Source: Agapanthus africanus (taxonomy: Eukaryota > Streptophyta > Magnoliopsida > Asparagales > Amaryllidaceae). From it: DNA of 64,000 nt. The DNA is taken from assembly GCA_030015575.1 (NCBI GenBank), contig CM057338.1, positions 828,808,353 through 828,872,352 on the forward strand. The letters are read 5' to 3'. Below the pieces are notes generated by a model. It was not told the DNA's origin, ran no database searches, and was given only the letters and a program-made list of their open reading frames with translations. Shown piece after piece: positions 1-11,897 of this stretch. Each line of letters begins with the position of its first letter. The first letter of the stretch is position 1. The translations under genes were made by a program, and so were the position numbers.

Positions 1-47
1 TCCGGTATCTAATACCTAGGACGTAGAGGACACTGAGAAACAGTTCT

Positions 48-278
48 TTATAATGAACACACCCGAAGGAGATGCATCATATGCACTTTCTTCGTTTGGG
101 CGGCATAGGAATTCTGGTATTCCCCTATTTCTTGTTCTGTCTTATAACAATTATAAGTCGGAGCGGGACCAACGTTCCCCAGCTCAGTATAACAAGCGGG
201 TTCGGTCAATACATCCATATTATTATCTTGATTAAGGCGTGATATGGTCGCTACCTGGAGAGAGAGAGAAGAAAACAC
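48..278 (-). pseudogene. Truncated gag/start-of-polyprotein remnant of element B
   Basis: A 76-codon open frame matches the one at 25898-26128 in element A almost residue for residue, including a core beginning RLNQDNNM. In A this frame starts with ATG just after a leader ending ggtagcgacc. In B that codon reads ATA, so the likely original start is lost and the longer frame simply reads into the leader. The segment is far shorter than a usual copia gag of several hundred residues and leads directly into the protease region. Identification as gag rests on position rather than on a clear Gag domain. Confidence 0.45.
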
Positions 279-696
279 TCTGTGTGCGCTCTTACAAGAT
301 CAGATTGGTTATTATATTATCTAATCAGGATGGCTCCCACTGTTTTTATCAAATCTTCCTTCAAACCCTAAAAGGAAAGACTAGCCGGGATTAATTACAC
401 TCTACAAGTTCGCCAATCTTTCAGCCAGGCCAGTGTCGCTACTTTGAGGGAGGTTCCCCGTACTTTCGCACGGACCTAATTAAAATAAACCTCGTTTTCC
501 CAGGGGCGTAACCCCGTTAACACCTTTCTAGACACCTACTTGATCGGCTAATTGTAATGTGTAAAACTCTCCCAGGAGTAACTCTTACTCGCAGCGGGTA
601 TCGGGATCCAACTATCTCATAGAAGGTATGCAATCTCATTGTAAATTTCAACACTTGAAATTCCCGATAATATTTTGCCCCAAACGATCTATGACC

Positions 697-885
697 TTGA
701 CAAGGTCAACAAACCATAGACCGTAAGTCAAGTTCAACCCGTCATTTCTTGATTGAATTAAACCCACCCGCACAATCCTTGACAAGGTCAACAAGGCCGT
801 ACGACTACCCTAACCCAATCTGCATCATATGCATAAGCAGATAAATACTGGTCAGCTACCGCACACTGCGCCTTGACAAGGTCAA
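697..885. repeat. Three spaced copies of an inverted TTGAC / GTCAA pair in the leader of B
   Basis: The 13-mer TTGACAAGGTCAA occurs at 697-709, 779-791 and 873-885. Each copy is an inverted pair of TTGAC, the core of the plant W-box, separated by three bases. Related but weaker versions occur at matching places in element A (about 26580, 26662, 26756) and element C (about 19016, 19098, 19192). A regulatory role is only inferred. Confidence 0.5.
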
Positions 886-1034
886 CAAACGCAGCACGAA
901 TACTAAGCAGGACTTATCTGAAATGACGGAGGGCTACGACAGGTTTTTCTGAAAACCTATTGCATAATGAACTTGATATCGTTGTAGAATCAAATGATTT
1001 TAAAATAGAGTGTTTTTGAGGCTTTTCTAGTTTT

Positions 1035-1255
1035 GCTAAAGGGGTCACTCCCGGTGAAGGGATCGTCGGCCCTTTCCTCGTCGAATGAGGTGCAGGATAT
1101 ATCATATATATCACTGTGCAAAGCAAGAACTATAGAAGCAATCAAAAGACAAACCAAGGGTTGTAGCATCTGCCAGTCATTGCTAAAGGGGTCACTCCCG
1201 GTGAAGGGATCTCGGCCCTTTTCTCATCGAATAAGGTGCAGGATGTTCTACAAGG
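1035..1255. repeat. Direct repeat of about 75 bp in the leader of B
   Basis: A segment beginning gctaaaggggtcactcccgg occurs at 1035 and again at 1182, 147 bp apart, and continues through a shared tract ending gtgcagga. The same duplication with the same layout is present in element A at 26919 and 27067, so it predates the split of the two copies. Confidence 0.75.
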
Positions 1256-3385
1256 AACACCGCGATGCAAAGCAAGAACTGTAGCTACCTGTTTTTGAAA
1301 ATTCGATTCCACAACATCTTTTAGGTTTCTTTTTCTTTCATTAATCATATTAATGAAGTCCCATCATTTAAGTCACCTAAACATCACAGATAAATACGAC
1401 GTACACTTATGCCATCCGCATTCGCCTCGATGTCCCCTCGTGCACCGTTAGGTTAGGTAACTAACGGCAGAGCGGGGCAGGGCTAGTGCGGGTATAAAAG
1501 ATAAGTAACGTCTATATAATATATCATATATACTATATACAGTACCTATCACAGAACATCAAATGATCACATCACAGATATCGCAGCAGAAGAAACATAT
1601 GAAACAATGGATATACTAGGACGTCCGTGTTTTATTTTGAGCCTGTATAAAACACGGATTCTACGGTCGCGATGAATAGCCAAACCCACACCCCTAGACC
1701 CCTACGAGAGCGGCAAGCAACCCTACCAATTCTAGAGTTAGGAGACCCAGACTCGACTCCTCGAGTTGGTCTCCCACTGGACTCCAGAACCCGGTTACTT
1801 GTGCTCTCCTCCTTGGGTCTATCCTAGTGCGGAAAAGTAAATAATATACAAATGGTGACATCTTCCGCAACCTGGAAATGCCCCAATAAAAGAATATTAC
1901 ATACAAGTTTTTTACATGAATGAAAATGAAAAACACTCATCTCACATAAAAAAAAAACCCGGCTATTCAAACACGGCGATCCAATATAACATATCCAGCA
2001 ACACATAACATCACATGTCATCAACGTAAGTAAATATGCCCATCCCAATTGTCGTTGACATATAGCAACGAAACCTGCAATATCACATATTACACTTACG
2101 GTCACAGAAAAGAAAGTGTAAAACTACAACAGTTGGAATCCGCAAACTCTTTAGACATCGCATGCCTAACCAAATGAATTCCTTAGACATCGCATGCCTA
2201 ACAATTATAAACCCCGCATTTTAGTCTCATTTATCGAAAACTCTTTTCAATATCAAGTCGGCAATTCAACAAGATTCCCGACAACCTGATCGAATGCTCG
2301 TCGCAAACTTTAGTAGACGGCCGCACCCCCGATGCCGTCGACGAAGTGCACCAAGGCGGAACACCGCTGCCGCGAGCACCCGAACGGATGCTTTCGACGA
2401 CGGGGTTCTCCTACAGTCACTTGGTCGGGGCTATGGTGTGTGGTTGTCTATTAAGTTTACCCGGCGAGTATCCGCGTACGCTACGTGATTGCGACGGACT
2501 TTTGATCACATCAAAATCCCGTGGCAACCGATCAAGTGAGACTAGACTGCTAGATTTATAACATTCATTCAGTTATCTCATAACTAGTTGTGAATTCCAA
2601 ATATTGTATCACATTCCAGATAAACAGAAAATGTTAAACTTTCCGATCGAACAATCAAACACCCAAGTTTTCCCGAAAAGCTCAATACATTAAATAAGTT
2701 TTAAAACATCCACTTCATGCCACAGTACCAACGGTCCAGCCATAGAAGGGTAAAGTCAACGCCTCACATGTGGCACACCGTACTGCCCCCAAACCCTAAG
2801 GTTCAAAGGGCAGTTCAAAACGGTCACATAATCGAGTTAAGGTTTGTTGTCTTCTAGAGGGTCCATCGCGTTACTTGCACTACTTAGAATGTTCTTAAAT
2901 CACGGAAAAATCCAACATTTGGAAGTTTCCCGGCAGGGGAAAAAATGGGTATTTATATCTGGTCGAACTTTTTAACATGTTCTAAATTTACCTGGAAAAA
3001 CACAAACAAAGTTAAACAATTCGATCGAAACATCGAGTCCCCAAAACAATCCAAAAAACTCAACTGTTGAGTATAGATTAAAAATTCCCATAAAATACAA
3101 GCATTATAGACGGGGATTACTGTACAAAGAACGTGCCATAATTTAACATTATGGCTGCGGAACCGCCGCTAAAGCCATGGTGGCGCCGCGGTTCCGCGGC
3201 TCATTTATTGACTTATGATCATGTGCTTCACAGTAACTCCTAGAAAACCCTGCTGAATTTTTTGACAATTTTTAATTCACAAAAATCCACGTTTTCAAAA
3301 AAAGTACAGAGAGGGGTATTCGATTAGGGTTTCGGGTTCGATCGGACTTCTAACTTCGTCTACACTTCGTCTAAAACTCTAGCTA

Positions 3386-3398
3386 GGCTCTGATACCA
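3386..3398 (-). other. Primer-binding site of element B
   Basis: On the minus strand this reads TGGTATCAGAGCC, complementary to the 3' end of plant initiator methionine tRNA, the usual primer of copia elements. It lies one base from the LTR edge at 3400 and fixes the element as minus-strand. Confidence 0.85.
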
Positions 3399-3399
3399 C

Positions 3400-4701
3400 T
3401 GTAGGGTTCCTAGGCACACTCAAGAGGTTCTACAAGGCATCAACCATGCCAAAATCAAAATTTTATGTGCCTAACAACTCTATGCAAGATCGTTAACTAG
3501 AGATTAGGCGAAACTACAAGTAAGCAAACTACTTTGCTACTAAGTGAAAGGGATTACAACCTTTGTAGATCCGGTCCTCCACTTCTTTAGCTCCGTGTTG
3601 ATGTCCCTCCACTGCGATCATCGGGATCCCGGACTCTAGCGATGGTTTCGTCGGAGAAATGAGCGGGCTAGGTCGTTTACTTCGGTGCCGAAGATGATCT
3701 ACGTCGAGGCGACTCAAACTCAAGCTCCATCTTCACTTGGTCATGAACCTTGTGAAGAAAACACCCTATACAACATGGCAAGTGGTAGAGGATGAAGAAA
3801 TAGGAAGTGGGTTCACTTTGGATTTGGATTTCTCACTTGATTTCAACACTTGAAATTTTCTAGCAAGCTTTCTTCTTCATGAAGAAGAAGAAGAAGAAAG
3901 AAAAGAATGAATTATCAAAAATAGAAAATTCAAGTGAAAACTTATCATAATGCAACCATGGGTAAGTTAACTCATGTAGAGAGCAAACCATAGTTTAGGT
4001 AATGGTTAGGTTTAAGCATAAAACAAAATGGTTAAGACTTTTTCAAAGATGCTAAGAAGCTTCATGAAGCTTGAAGCAAACAAGAAAAGCCACCATTTAG
4101 TTTTAGCAAAATAAATAAAGAAAATAAAACCCTAACCATTAACTAAACATGGTGTAAATCATACACATACCCAAGTTCGCATGTATCATCAATCATGATA
4201 CAAACTAGTGCACAAACATATATCACATATACAACTTATGCACATCAAGTGAGAAAATCAATCTTAAGTGAACAAATACTAGTTAATATAAAGTAATATA
4301 TCAAATATATAATTATACATTAAATCATTAAATCTATACTTGATTTAATGATCCGGTCATATCGCATATAACCGACTAATATCAAGTGTATCAATGTATC
4401 GAATCAACATTTGATTCGGTAACCCGGCTATATCTTATATAACCGTCCGATGATACAAATCGCGAGAATAGAATTCAGTATCACATACTGGTATTATTCT
4501 CGGTCCCGCACATATCTCATATGCGCTCCTATTTCGTTTCGCTTGAGCCAGGAAACCTCTGTGTAGGACTCTAAAGACTCGTCAATACGCCGGCAGTAGG
4601 TGATGATCATATCAAACACCCACAAGCCGCAAGCGGTCTGCTAAACGTAACGGCCACCCGGGTATTGAGCGATCAGAAGATCAACGAGCAAGACCGCTCA
4701 C
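3400..4701 (-). mobile_element. Element B 5' LTR, first part (interrupted by element F)
   Basis: The LTR begins TGTAGGG in plus orientation and is collinear with the two LTRs of element A (20963 and 29241) up to 4701, where element F begins. It resumes at 16016. The rejoined LTR would be about 2.2 kb, matching the 2191 bp of A's LTRs. The last five bases, ctcac, are the left copy of F's target duplication. Confidence 0.85.
4697..4701. repeat. Left target-site duplication of element F
   Basis: The sequence is ctcac here and ctcat at 16016-16020, a 4/5 match. The uninterrupted LTR in element A reads gctcatactcc at the same place (about 22253), so the ancestral site was ctcat and the left copy has mutated. 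Confidence 0.75.
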
Positions 4702-7700
4702 TGTCACGACCCGAAAAAGCACGTGACTGGCCCTTGAACCATATGAAGTCTATAGGACTCCATCTGATCCAAGTAAGCCAAAAGCCCAGAAATCTAAAAC
4801 CATTTTAAGGATAAATAAACAATAAGCAATATACTATACAACGCCGAATGGCGAGGATCAAAATTTAAAAGAAACCCAGATAAGCATGAAAACTGTAACA
4901 CTACTAAGCGCGACTCTAAGGTCGAAATAATACATCACTAGTGTCTGAGTCTGAAACAATATACAAGTTTTTGGTTAATGGAATTTCTAGATACAATGAA
5001 TAATACAAGTACAATGGCGGTTCTGATACAAAGAACCCACCTACCGAGCAAATCACCCGCAAAGGAAAACAGTGTGCCAGAAGTGCCGCTATGGAACCTG
5101 TACGGCAAGCCCTGCAAGAACTGTGGCACAACGGGGGTGAGTTGCCAACTCATGAATAGAAAATATCTACAAGAAGAAATCGAATTCAAGACATAATCCT
5201 AAGTCAATACAATCAGTATATAATATAACCCTCAAGAGTAAGTCTGAAGCATGAAAATGTGGCAGTATAACATCTAATTATGTAGGCAGTGCCAAGTACT
5301 CGTGCCAGTACCTCAGATAATAACATGTCATAATGTAAGGTATGTCTGCATGAAGTAAACATGATGAAGTATCAAATGGATATCAATACACATATATTAG
5401 CGTCCCATTCCACTAATATTGGTGTAAGGGTATATATAACAGCGCCCTCGTACCCTGTTATATATACAAATGAAGTATGATCAATGTAGTCAAGGTCTGT
5501 ATGTAATCAATGTCTGTATAAACGTGGAACCCGTCCACCCGTCACCCAATGACAATAAACGTGGAACCCGTCCACCCGTCACCTAATGACAATAAACGTC
5601 ATGCATGCAAATATGAGGATATAATCAAAATCATGGAAATCGTCATGAAACCCGTGCCTAGCATTGACACGTAAATCCTCATCTATCGGGCTCCGTCAGT
5701 CCGGATCAGCCCACGGGCTATGTCTGCGGAATCAGCCCTCGACCCCGGCAGTATGCCCATATCCATCTATCGACTCTGGTCAGTATCCTCTGGATAACCG
5801 CCAGGCCCAACCAATCACCCGTAGGTAGTAGTCCCTCTGCCAGGCTCACCGTCTACTACACAGCGAAACCGTTCTCGCCCCGGGGTACCATATCGGGTCC
5901 ACCATGTACCCGTAATCGGCCTCATCCAACTCCTCGATTCGGGTTCACATACATCACTCTAGCACCGAGAAAACACATGGTGGACGCACCGAAATATCAT
6001 ATCAAGGGAAACCGGGTTTTTAAATAATTAACTATTCTCTTTTGAAATGTCCACGGTTCCCCAAATCCAGAATTAACATGGAAACAACATATCTCAATGC
6101 GTAATCTAAGCAAGTATGAAGATATCAATGTATGTGTGCACTGGTATGAATATACAGTGTGCATATGCGCAGGTATGAAGATATCACTATATGTGTACAA
6201 GTGTGGGTATGTGACATATAAATGAAATGCAAGTATAACAGTATATCATGCAACATGGAATTAATAGTATGCACCTACAAGGTCATATCCTAATGCAACA
6301 ATACTACTGTGTAGTGACATGGCAATTATCGATGAAGAAGTGTGTGAGCCGGCAAGCAAGTGTACGTGGAACATACGCATCATTGATAATGGTGCTAGTG
6401 TCCTATCAACATGATAGTAATATAGCAGTAAACATATGCAAAGCAATGTGAATAGCAGGAATATACGGAAATTGAATAATCAACGTAACAGTAAAAAATC
6501 TACACCCATATGTATATGTCATGCAGTTATGCCATTTGAAATAAGAATGACTCGGGTCTAGTTTAATATCTATTATGCAAACTACAGATCTAAGTATCAA
6601 GTCAATCGGGAGGGGTATGGAAACCACCTAAATCTGAGTCGATATACAAATATATATATATATATACAATAGTCGGTGATCTCGCCTCAATAGTATCACG
6701 TACGATACGGTATATCATTTAACATCCTCGAGTCATGAGTGCGGATCTAACATCAATAGAAAGCTCGTACGGTAAATCGTCATACGGCATCCCAATAGCT
6801 GGGTACGGGTCAGTATCACACTCCTCTCATCAAATATCAGGTATCATTATCATCATATCACATAATCTGGGGTACAGATCTAAGTCTAGTACAAATCAAT
6901 ACCATCTATATAAGTATGAAAGCGGGGATAAAACAAATGCCCAACGACCCGCTAAGATCACATGTCGTATCGCAAGTACGAATCACATCACATCACCGAT
7001 CTCACGGCACAATGCCCAAAATCATCGACTCATCTCCAATGTCATCCAATATCCTCATCAACACTGTGTAAAAATAGTGAATATGCAAGGGTGCGCGTGT
7101 GGTGTAAACCTATTCTAGGGTTCGTGACTATGAACTATACTAGTTTACTTCTAACCCTAAGCTATCCATAATACACCTAACACCATATCCATAACACACT
7201 ATAACTATCAAGCATAATATATAGTATACCAACTACGGACTGCGGGGGTGCTATATGCCATCCACCCGACTTCCCCCAGTAGATATAATCTACTCACCTT
7301 GCGTCTTCATTTGTCGACGTCTCCACGCGCTTTACTTGACGTCCCAAAGTCTTCATGGGGTACCTACACATCAAAGTATCGTATATACGTATTAAAACCA
7401 AATCAAAGCTAACACGGTACACGAAACCCAAAACGATACGATAAGGGGCCTATTGGTTAGAACCTATGGGCACGCCTTCAAAACCATCAACAAATCCTCG
7501 ATATCGTCGTATAAACGCCAATTAGTCGAGGTAGAACACAATATACAATTTCAGAACTATAAATACGGAATACGGAAACACGAATCCAAACCAGCAACTA
7601 AGGAAATAGGCTCCAGATTTCATCCTAGGTCAAACTAGACAAATCTACACATACCAGGGGCCTAATCTACTGATGAGGGAACACCAAAACCAAGACGAAC

Positions 7701-8789
7701 CAAAATGGGGTAGGTCTGGCCGCAAATTGCAGCCAATTGGAATAAATCTACGGCCGGGTTGATGAGTTAGGGGTTGGGGTCTTGGTGGTAGCTTCCTGGG
7801 TGCCTGCACATGTCACTGTCCAATCAATTTTAATTTAGGATGTCTCGGGTGATAGCAGATTCAATATACCCTTCACAGATTCCACAAATTCTCCGATATC
7901 GGTTTCTAAATCCGTATTTCGGGTTTCAACTCTCAGGTTAGGGTCTCAATTCATGCACTAGGGTGTTGGTGTAGCCTCTACTGAACTCAATTTCACATCA
8001 CAACCCATAATTTCCTCAAACCCTAACTAGGTTTTCCCTAACTCCACAATATCAAACAATATCGGTTCAATCTAAACATGGGGGTATAAGTAATGCTAAA
8101 ACTAAGCTAATAGTCCAGAAAATACCTCATTTGGCAACTCAAGAAAATTCTTGAGTTGCCTCTAGTGGCCAAAATCCTTGCTTCCTTGGTCCAATGTGTA
8201 GATCTTGAGCTTGTGCACACTTTTAATGAAATGAGAGTGGGGTTTTGGAGTTGTTTTAGAGGTGATTTGAGGAGTTGAAGAGGGGAGGGAGGTGAGGAGC
8301 AGGAGCAGCAGCAGCAACAAGAGGGAGAGGGAGAAAAATGAGTGAAGGTTGAAGAGGAAATGGCTAAGTCTTTAGTCAAAGAAGCCCATACCTCTCTCTC
8401 TCTCACCAACTACTAAATTCTTTAATATAAACCCCTTTTCCATTTCTTTTCTTTTCTCTAAATTCCTTCTCACTCAAATAGTAAACCCAAATGAGAAACC
8501 ATGGTAGAAAATGCACAAGTGTAAGAAGAATGATATGTGCATGTTTTGCACAAATTGCTAAAAAACCGATTAGCGATTATTAATCGCGATTAGCACTAAT
8601 TTAGCATATAACTAATCAATTAAACTTAGAAATGGCATAATTCTCTAATTTACCCTATTTTAGAATTTTCCAAAAATTTTCCCCATTTATTTGTATTTAA
8701 TTATACCGAATTATTAAAATATTCAATAAAATAATATTAAATTATAAATTTCTCAAAAAATAATATTTTTATTATTTCGAAATGTTACA
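4702..8789 (-). mobile_element. Element F LTR, left copy (3' LTR in element orientation)
   Basis: A 4088-bp sequence starting tgtcacgacccg and ending aaatgttaca is repeated nearly identically at 11898-16015. The ends are TG...CA. Small differences include copy number of a 37-bp repeat. Open frames inside, such as one of 127 codons at 6735-7118, are present in both LTRs only because the LTRs are near-identical; they resemble no protein family I know. Confidence 0.9.
5521..5594. repeat. 37-bp tandem repeat in F left LTR (2 copies)
   Basis: A unit starting aacgtggaacccgtcc repeats at 5521 and 5558. The right LTR has three copies (12717, 12754, 12791), which accounts for much of the length difference between the LTRs. 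Confidence 0.85.
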
Positions 8790-8800
8790 ATCTACCCCCC
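8790..8800 (-). other. Polypurine tract of element F
   Basis: On the minus strand the bases just inside the LTR read ggggggtagat, directly followed by TGTAACA at the LTR edge. This is the standard place for the plus-strand primer of a minus-oriented Ty3-type element. Confidence 0.75.
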
Positions 8801-10370
8801 TTAAATAAATTCGGTCCCCGAATTTAAATTTAAACCCCCAATACTAAAACATTTCAGCAAAATCCAATTTGTCGGGGCTCCGAAAACATCAATACATAGC
8901 GAATATCATCAAAGTGTACTGCTCTACTAAAATCAATCCACAAAATGCATATAAGAATATCCGGTGCGTCTGGTGCGCACGGAATCAAAATCCATGTATG
9001 TGTCATACAGGTAAACAAAACAACATCTAGGTGCAACTGGTGTGCACGAAACATCTGTCATAGGCAACGTGTATGTCTGACAGCAAAATCAGGCGCATTT
9101 GACATGCACGAAGAATTTCGATTTAGTGCATCTGGCGTGCACCAAGATCGTATATCAAAACCAAATCATAAGTACCGTCGTCGGTAGTTCCTCCTTCAAG
9201 GTCGAGAAGGAGTCGGTGCATCCAATGCTAGCAGCGCAAGATATCTACTTGCCTCTTTCACGGTCTGGCGTCCTCTGTCTCTAGGTCCTTATCTTCTCTG
9301 TAGATTTCCTATCTCGCAGTCAATCGGCTCATCGGCCCTGCCAGGTGTGCTAACGGGGACGATTCCGTTCTGGCACTTCTCTGGTCAATCCTCACGACCA
9401 CTCGTAAAGCAGCATGTCACTGGCGTCGGCCTCTGGCTCTCTGAATGCACATCACACATCGGATCCTGGGTGCAAACATCATTGCAGCAATGTCCTGGAA
9501 GGAATCCTGCTCAAGGTCTCTTCCGATCTTGCCTATGCCGAACTGTACGGAGGCTGGCTCTCTTGCATAATCTCTTCTCACTCGATGGACATCTGTGTCC
9601 TTAGCACAACATTTTCTCGAAAATTGGTCGCATCCCAACGCCTCTGTAAGCATATCAAGTCTCTAGCCTCGACGGAAGTAATGACAGCTCGTCAGTGTCT
9701 CACACGAACCTCTGGTTCCACTTGTCTCTATCGTCGTCCACTATGACGTCACGCCATGCTATCTACGCACTGCACTGATCTCAGCCACAGTCAATCCAAA
9801 GTCTCTCGCACGGACTCGAAATCGCGTACTCTGTAGCTTCACCATTCTGTAGAAGATGTCTGGCCGAACAGGTCCTCGGGAACGCGTCCCAACCATCGGA
9901 GGAATGCTCAATACTCCTTCGTCCTCGATCAATTTACAACGCATCTGGGTAAGGTCCTTTATCCGAACCTTGTCGACGATGCCGAACTCTGGCCTGCTGG
10001 GTGTGCGCAATATGACCACCCCTGGGTCTAGGTCTTCTCGCATAGTATTCCAGAAAGGTCCTGTCGAGGTTTCTCTCTTAAATCTCATTCCTGCCGGATT
10101 GCCCGGAAGTCATCATCCATTGCTGAAGCTAATTCTTATTCCAGAACGGCTACATACTTATCGCGCTTCTTTCTGGAAGATATATCCATATACAACGCCT
10201 CTGGGTGCGTATCACATCTCTAATGTCAGCGGAGTAGGACGTCATCTCGTCGAAATCTCTTGCGAACTCTTTTCTTCACTCTGCTTCAATGTCGGCTGAT
10301 TCGGACTCGTCTCATAGTGGCTGCATGGACTGTGCTCCAATGGCTATACTCGTATCTGGAGTCTCCCAAG

Positions 10371-10745
10371 CAAAGCATCCCATCACATGATATCCGAATG
10401 ATGTCGAAACATTCGATCGACTCGTCAGAACCTTATAATCCCCCAAGAGATCAACATCTTGAGTACAGTTTAATAGTATCGAGTACATGCCACAGCGTCA
10501 GTGGTCCAGCCGTAGAAGGGCAAACCCAAGCCTCACTAATGGCGCCGCGGAACTGCCACAAACCCTAAAGTTCAAAGGCTTTCACACGGTCATTAAGTCG
10601 AGTTAGGGTTTCATTCTTCTAGAGGGTCCATAGAATCACCTGCATGTCTTCCCGTATACTTAAACTTGGAAAATGGGCTCCTGACATTCGATCGTCTCTA
10701 TCGACTCTCAACGAACCTGCGTGAAGTCGTTTCTAGCTGGAAACA
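10371..10745. repeat. Module in F shared with the leaders of copia elements A and B
   Basis: From caaagcatcccatcacatga onward, through landmarks such as cagccgtagaagggcaaac and gggtttcattcttctagagg, the sequence follows 28490-28860 in A and about 2595-2970 in B in the same order and orientation. The flanking F sequence does not clearly match. Confidence 0.7.
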
Positions 10746-11880
10746 ATCTATCTGATGACCTCGCATCGGTAAACGAATGAACCACATGTCATAGTCATTC
10801 ATCCTCAGGTGACTAGCGACCGTCCATCATATCTCTAAGTATATGCTCATGCTGCAGTAGCTCCAACCATCTGGGCGATATCTCGTCATTTGCAGCAGCA
10901 ACTGGCTCATTCGCCTGTATGACGAACAGCGCCTCAATCCTCCAGGAAAGGCGATACATTGGCGGTCATCTTTGAATCGGTCTGCTCTAGATCTGAGTAA
11001 GACTCTCCACACTGGAAGTCTTCAACTCAACTGGGCCCGCTCCGGTGCATAAATCGGACGAATCACCTTCGTCTCTCAAATCGGGTAGACTAGCTATCAT
11101 CTGTCTCATATCTGCCTGGAAGCTTCGGCAATCTCAGCTCGTAAGCTCCGGAAGCGACATCCTGTCAATCTCAGCAACAGCTGGTCCATCTGTCTGCACG
11201 GTAGGCGACATCATAATCTCTGAGGTATGTTGTACATCAACAGTCCTCTCTCAACTGGCAGCTCTAACAATGGCCCGATCATCCGGTGCAAGACCAAGCA
11301 CTCGCCTCCACTAGAGGTCACAGTCACCAATACTAACTCGAGACGTTCCCATGTCACCAGAAAACACAATGGTCGGCCCTCGTACCAGACGAGCTCGCAC
11401 TGACCGTAACCCTAGCAGCAGCCCAAACTGCGCTCAACATGGCGACAGGAACCTCAATCGAGCATCGAAGAGAGCAGATCAATGGCAAGAAAGAGAACAG
11501 CAGATCCAGAGTGGATACATGATCATAAGAAGGAACAGCATCAATAAAGGTATGATCATGAAACTAATAGAATCGGGGATCTCAAATGGATGTATAATCA
11601 TGGATATGAAGAGAATCACTGATCTCGAAAATATGTACATCCTAAGGTTCCTTAAGCGGAGTGGCGTGTCGTAAGTATGGCGCGGAACACACCCACTGTA
11701 CGTCACTCTACTTTAGTCACCTATTCCATTAACCAAGGGTCATCCTACACGACAAAAGTTCGGGTCTAATACCCCATCAACTAAGTCTAAGTTCCGTAAG
11801 GTCAAGCCTAAGTTCCGTATATATATAGACGCCCTAGGCTCCACATAGTCAAACTTAGACTCGAACCAAGGTCAACCTAG

Positions 11881-11893
11881 CGCTCTGATACCA
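11881..11893 (-). other. Primer-binding site of element F
   Basis: The minus strand reads TGGTATCAGAGCG, the initiator methionine tRNA type. It lies four bases inside the LTR that begins at 11898, which sets F on the minus strand. Confidence 0.85.
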
Positions 11894-11897
11894 ACTT

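Larger units (their letters stand above)
1..3399 (-). mobile_element. Element B: internal region of a Ty1/copia-like retrotransposon, continuing beyond the left edge
   Basis: This stretch matches positions about 25880-29240 (inside element A) along its whole length, with the same motifs in the same order. Read on the minus strand it runs from the primer-binding site next to the 5' LTR at 3400, through about 3 kb of non-coding leader, to the start of the coding region at the window edge. The window begins in what corresponds to the protease of element A, so B's integrase, reverse transcriptase and other LTR lie outside. No long open frame is present in the leader. The orientation is fixed by the primer site and by comparison with A. 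Confidence 0.8.
8790..11897 (-). mobile_element. Element F internal region, no recognisable gag or pol
   Basis: The 3108 bp between the two 4.1-kb LTRs carry a polypurine tract at one end and an initiator-tRNA primer site at the other, so the element is structurally complete. I translated it mentally on both strands, and the open frames (the longest is 147 codons, at 9856-10299) show no protease, reverse transcriptase, integrase or gag motif. Large LTRs around a few kilobases of non-coding DNA fit the LARD class (large retrotransposon derivatives), which depend on proteins supplied by other elements. A badly decayed coding region is the alternative. Confidence 0.7.

Noticed and set aside
2294..2561. 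GC-rich plus-strand frames in the leader of B
   Set aside because: The matching part of element A is disrupted in these frames and opens instead on the other strand, so neither is conserved coding.
3386..3398. tRNA gene fragments at the TGGTATCAGAG sites
   Set aside because: They are primer-binding sites: only 11-15 bases of tRNA complement next to LTR edges, with no cloverleaf.
4978..5196. Frame with CKNCGTTG resembling a zinc knuckle, repeated at 12171-12392
   Set aside because: Lies in the F LTR, has only two Cys and no His at the right spacing, and opens by chance in both LTR copies.
6735..7118. 127-codon open frame repeated at 13965-14348 with near-identical protein
   Set aside because: Both copies lie at the same place in the two LTRs of element F; conservation reflects recent LTR duplication, not selection, and the protein matches nothing I know.
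9759..10299. Overlapping open frames on both strands in F's interior as possible gag
   Set aside because: No gag, zinc-knuckle or pol motif; the composition is that of chance frames.
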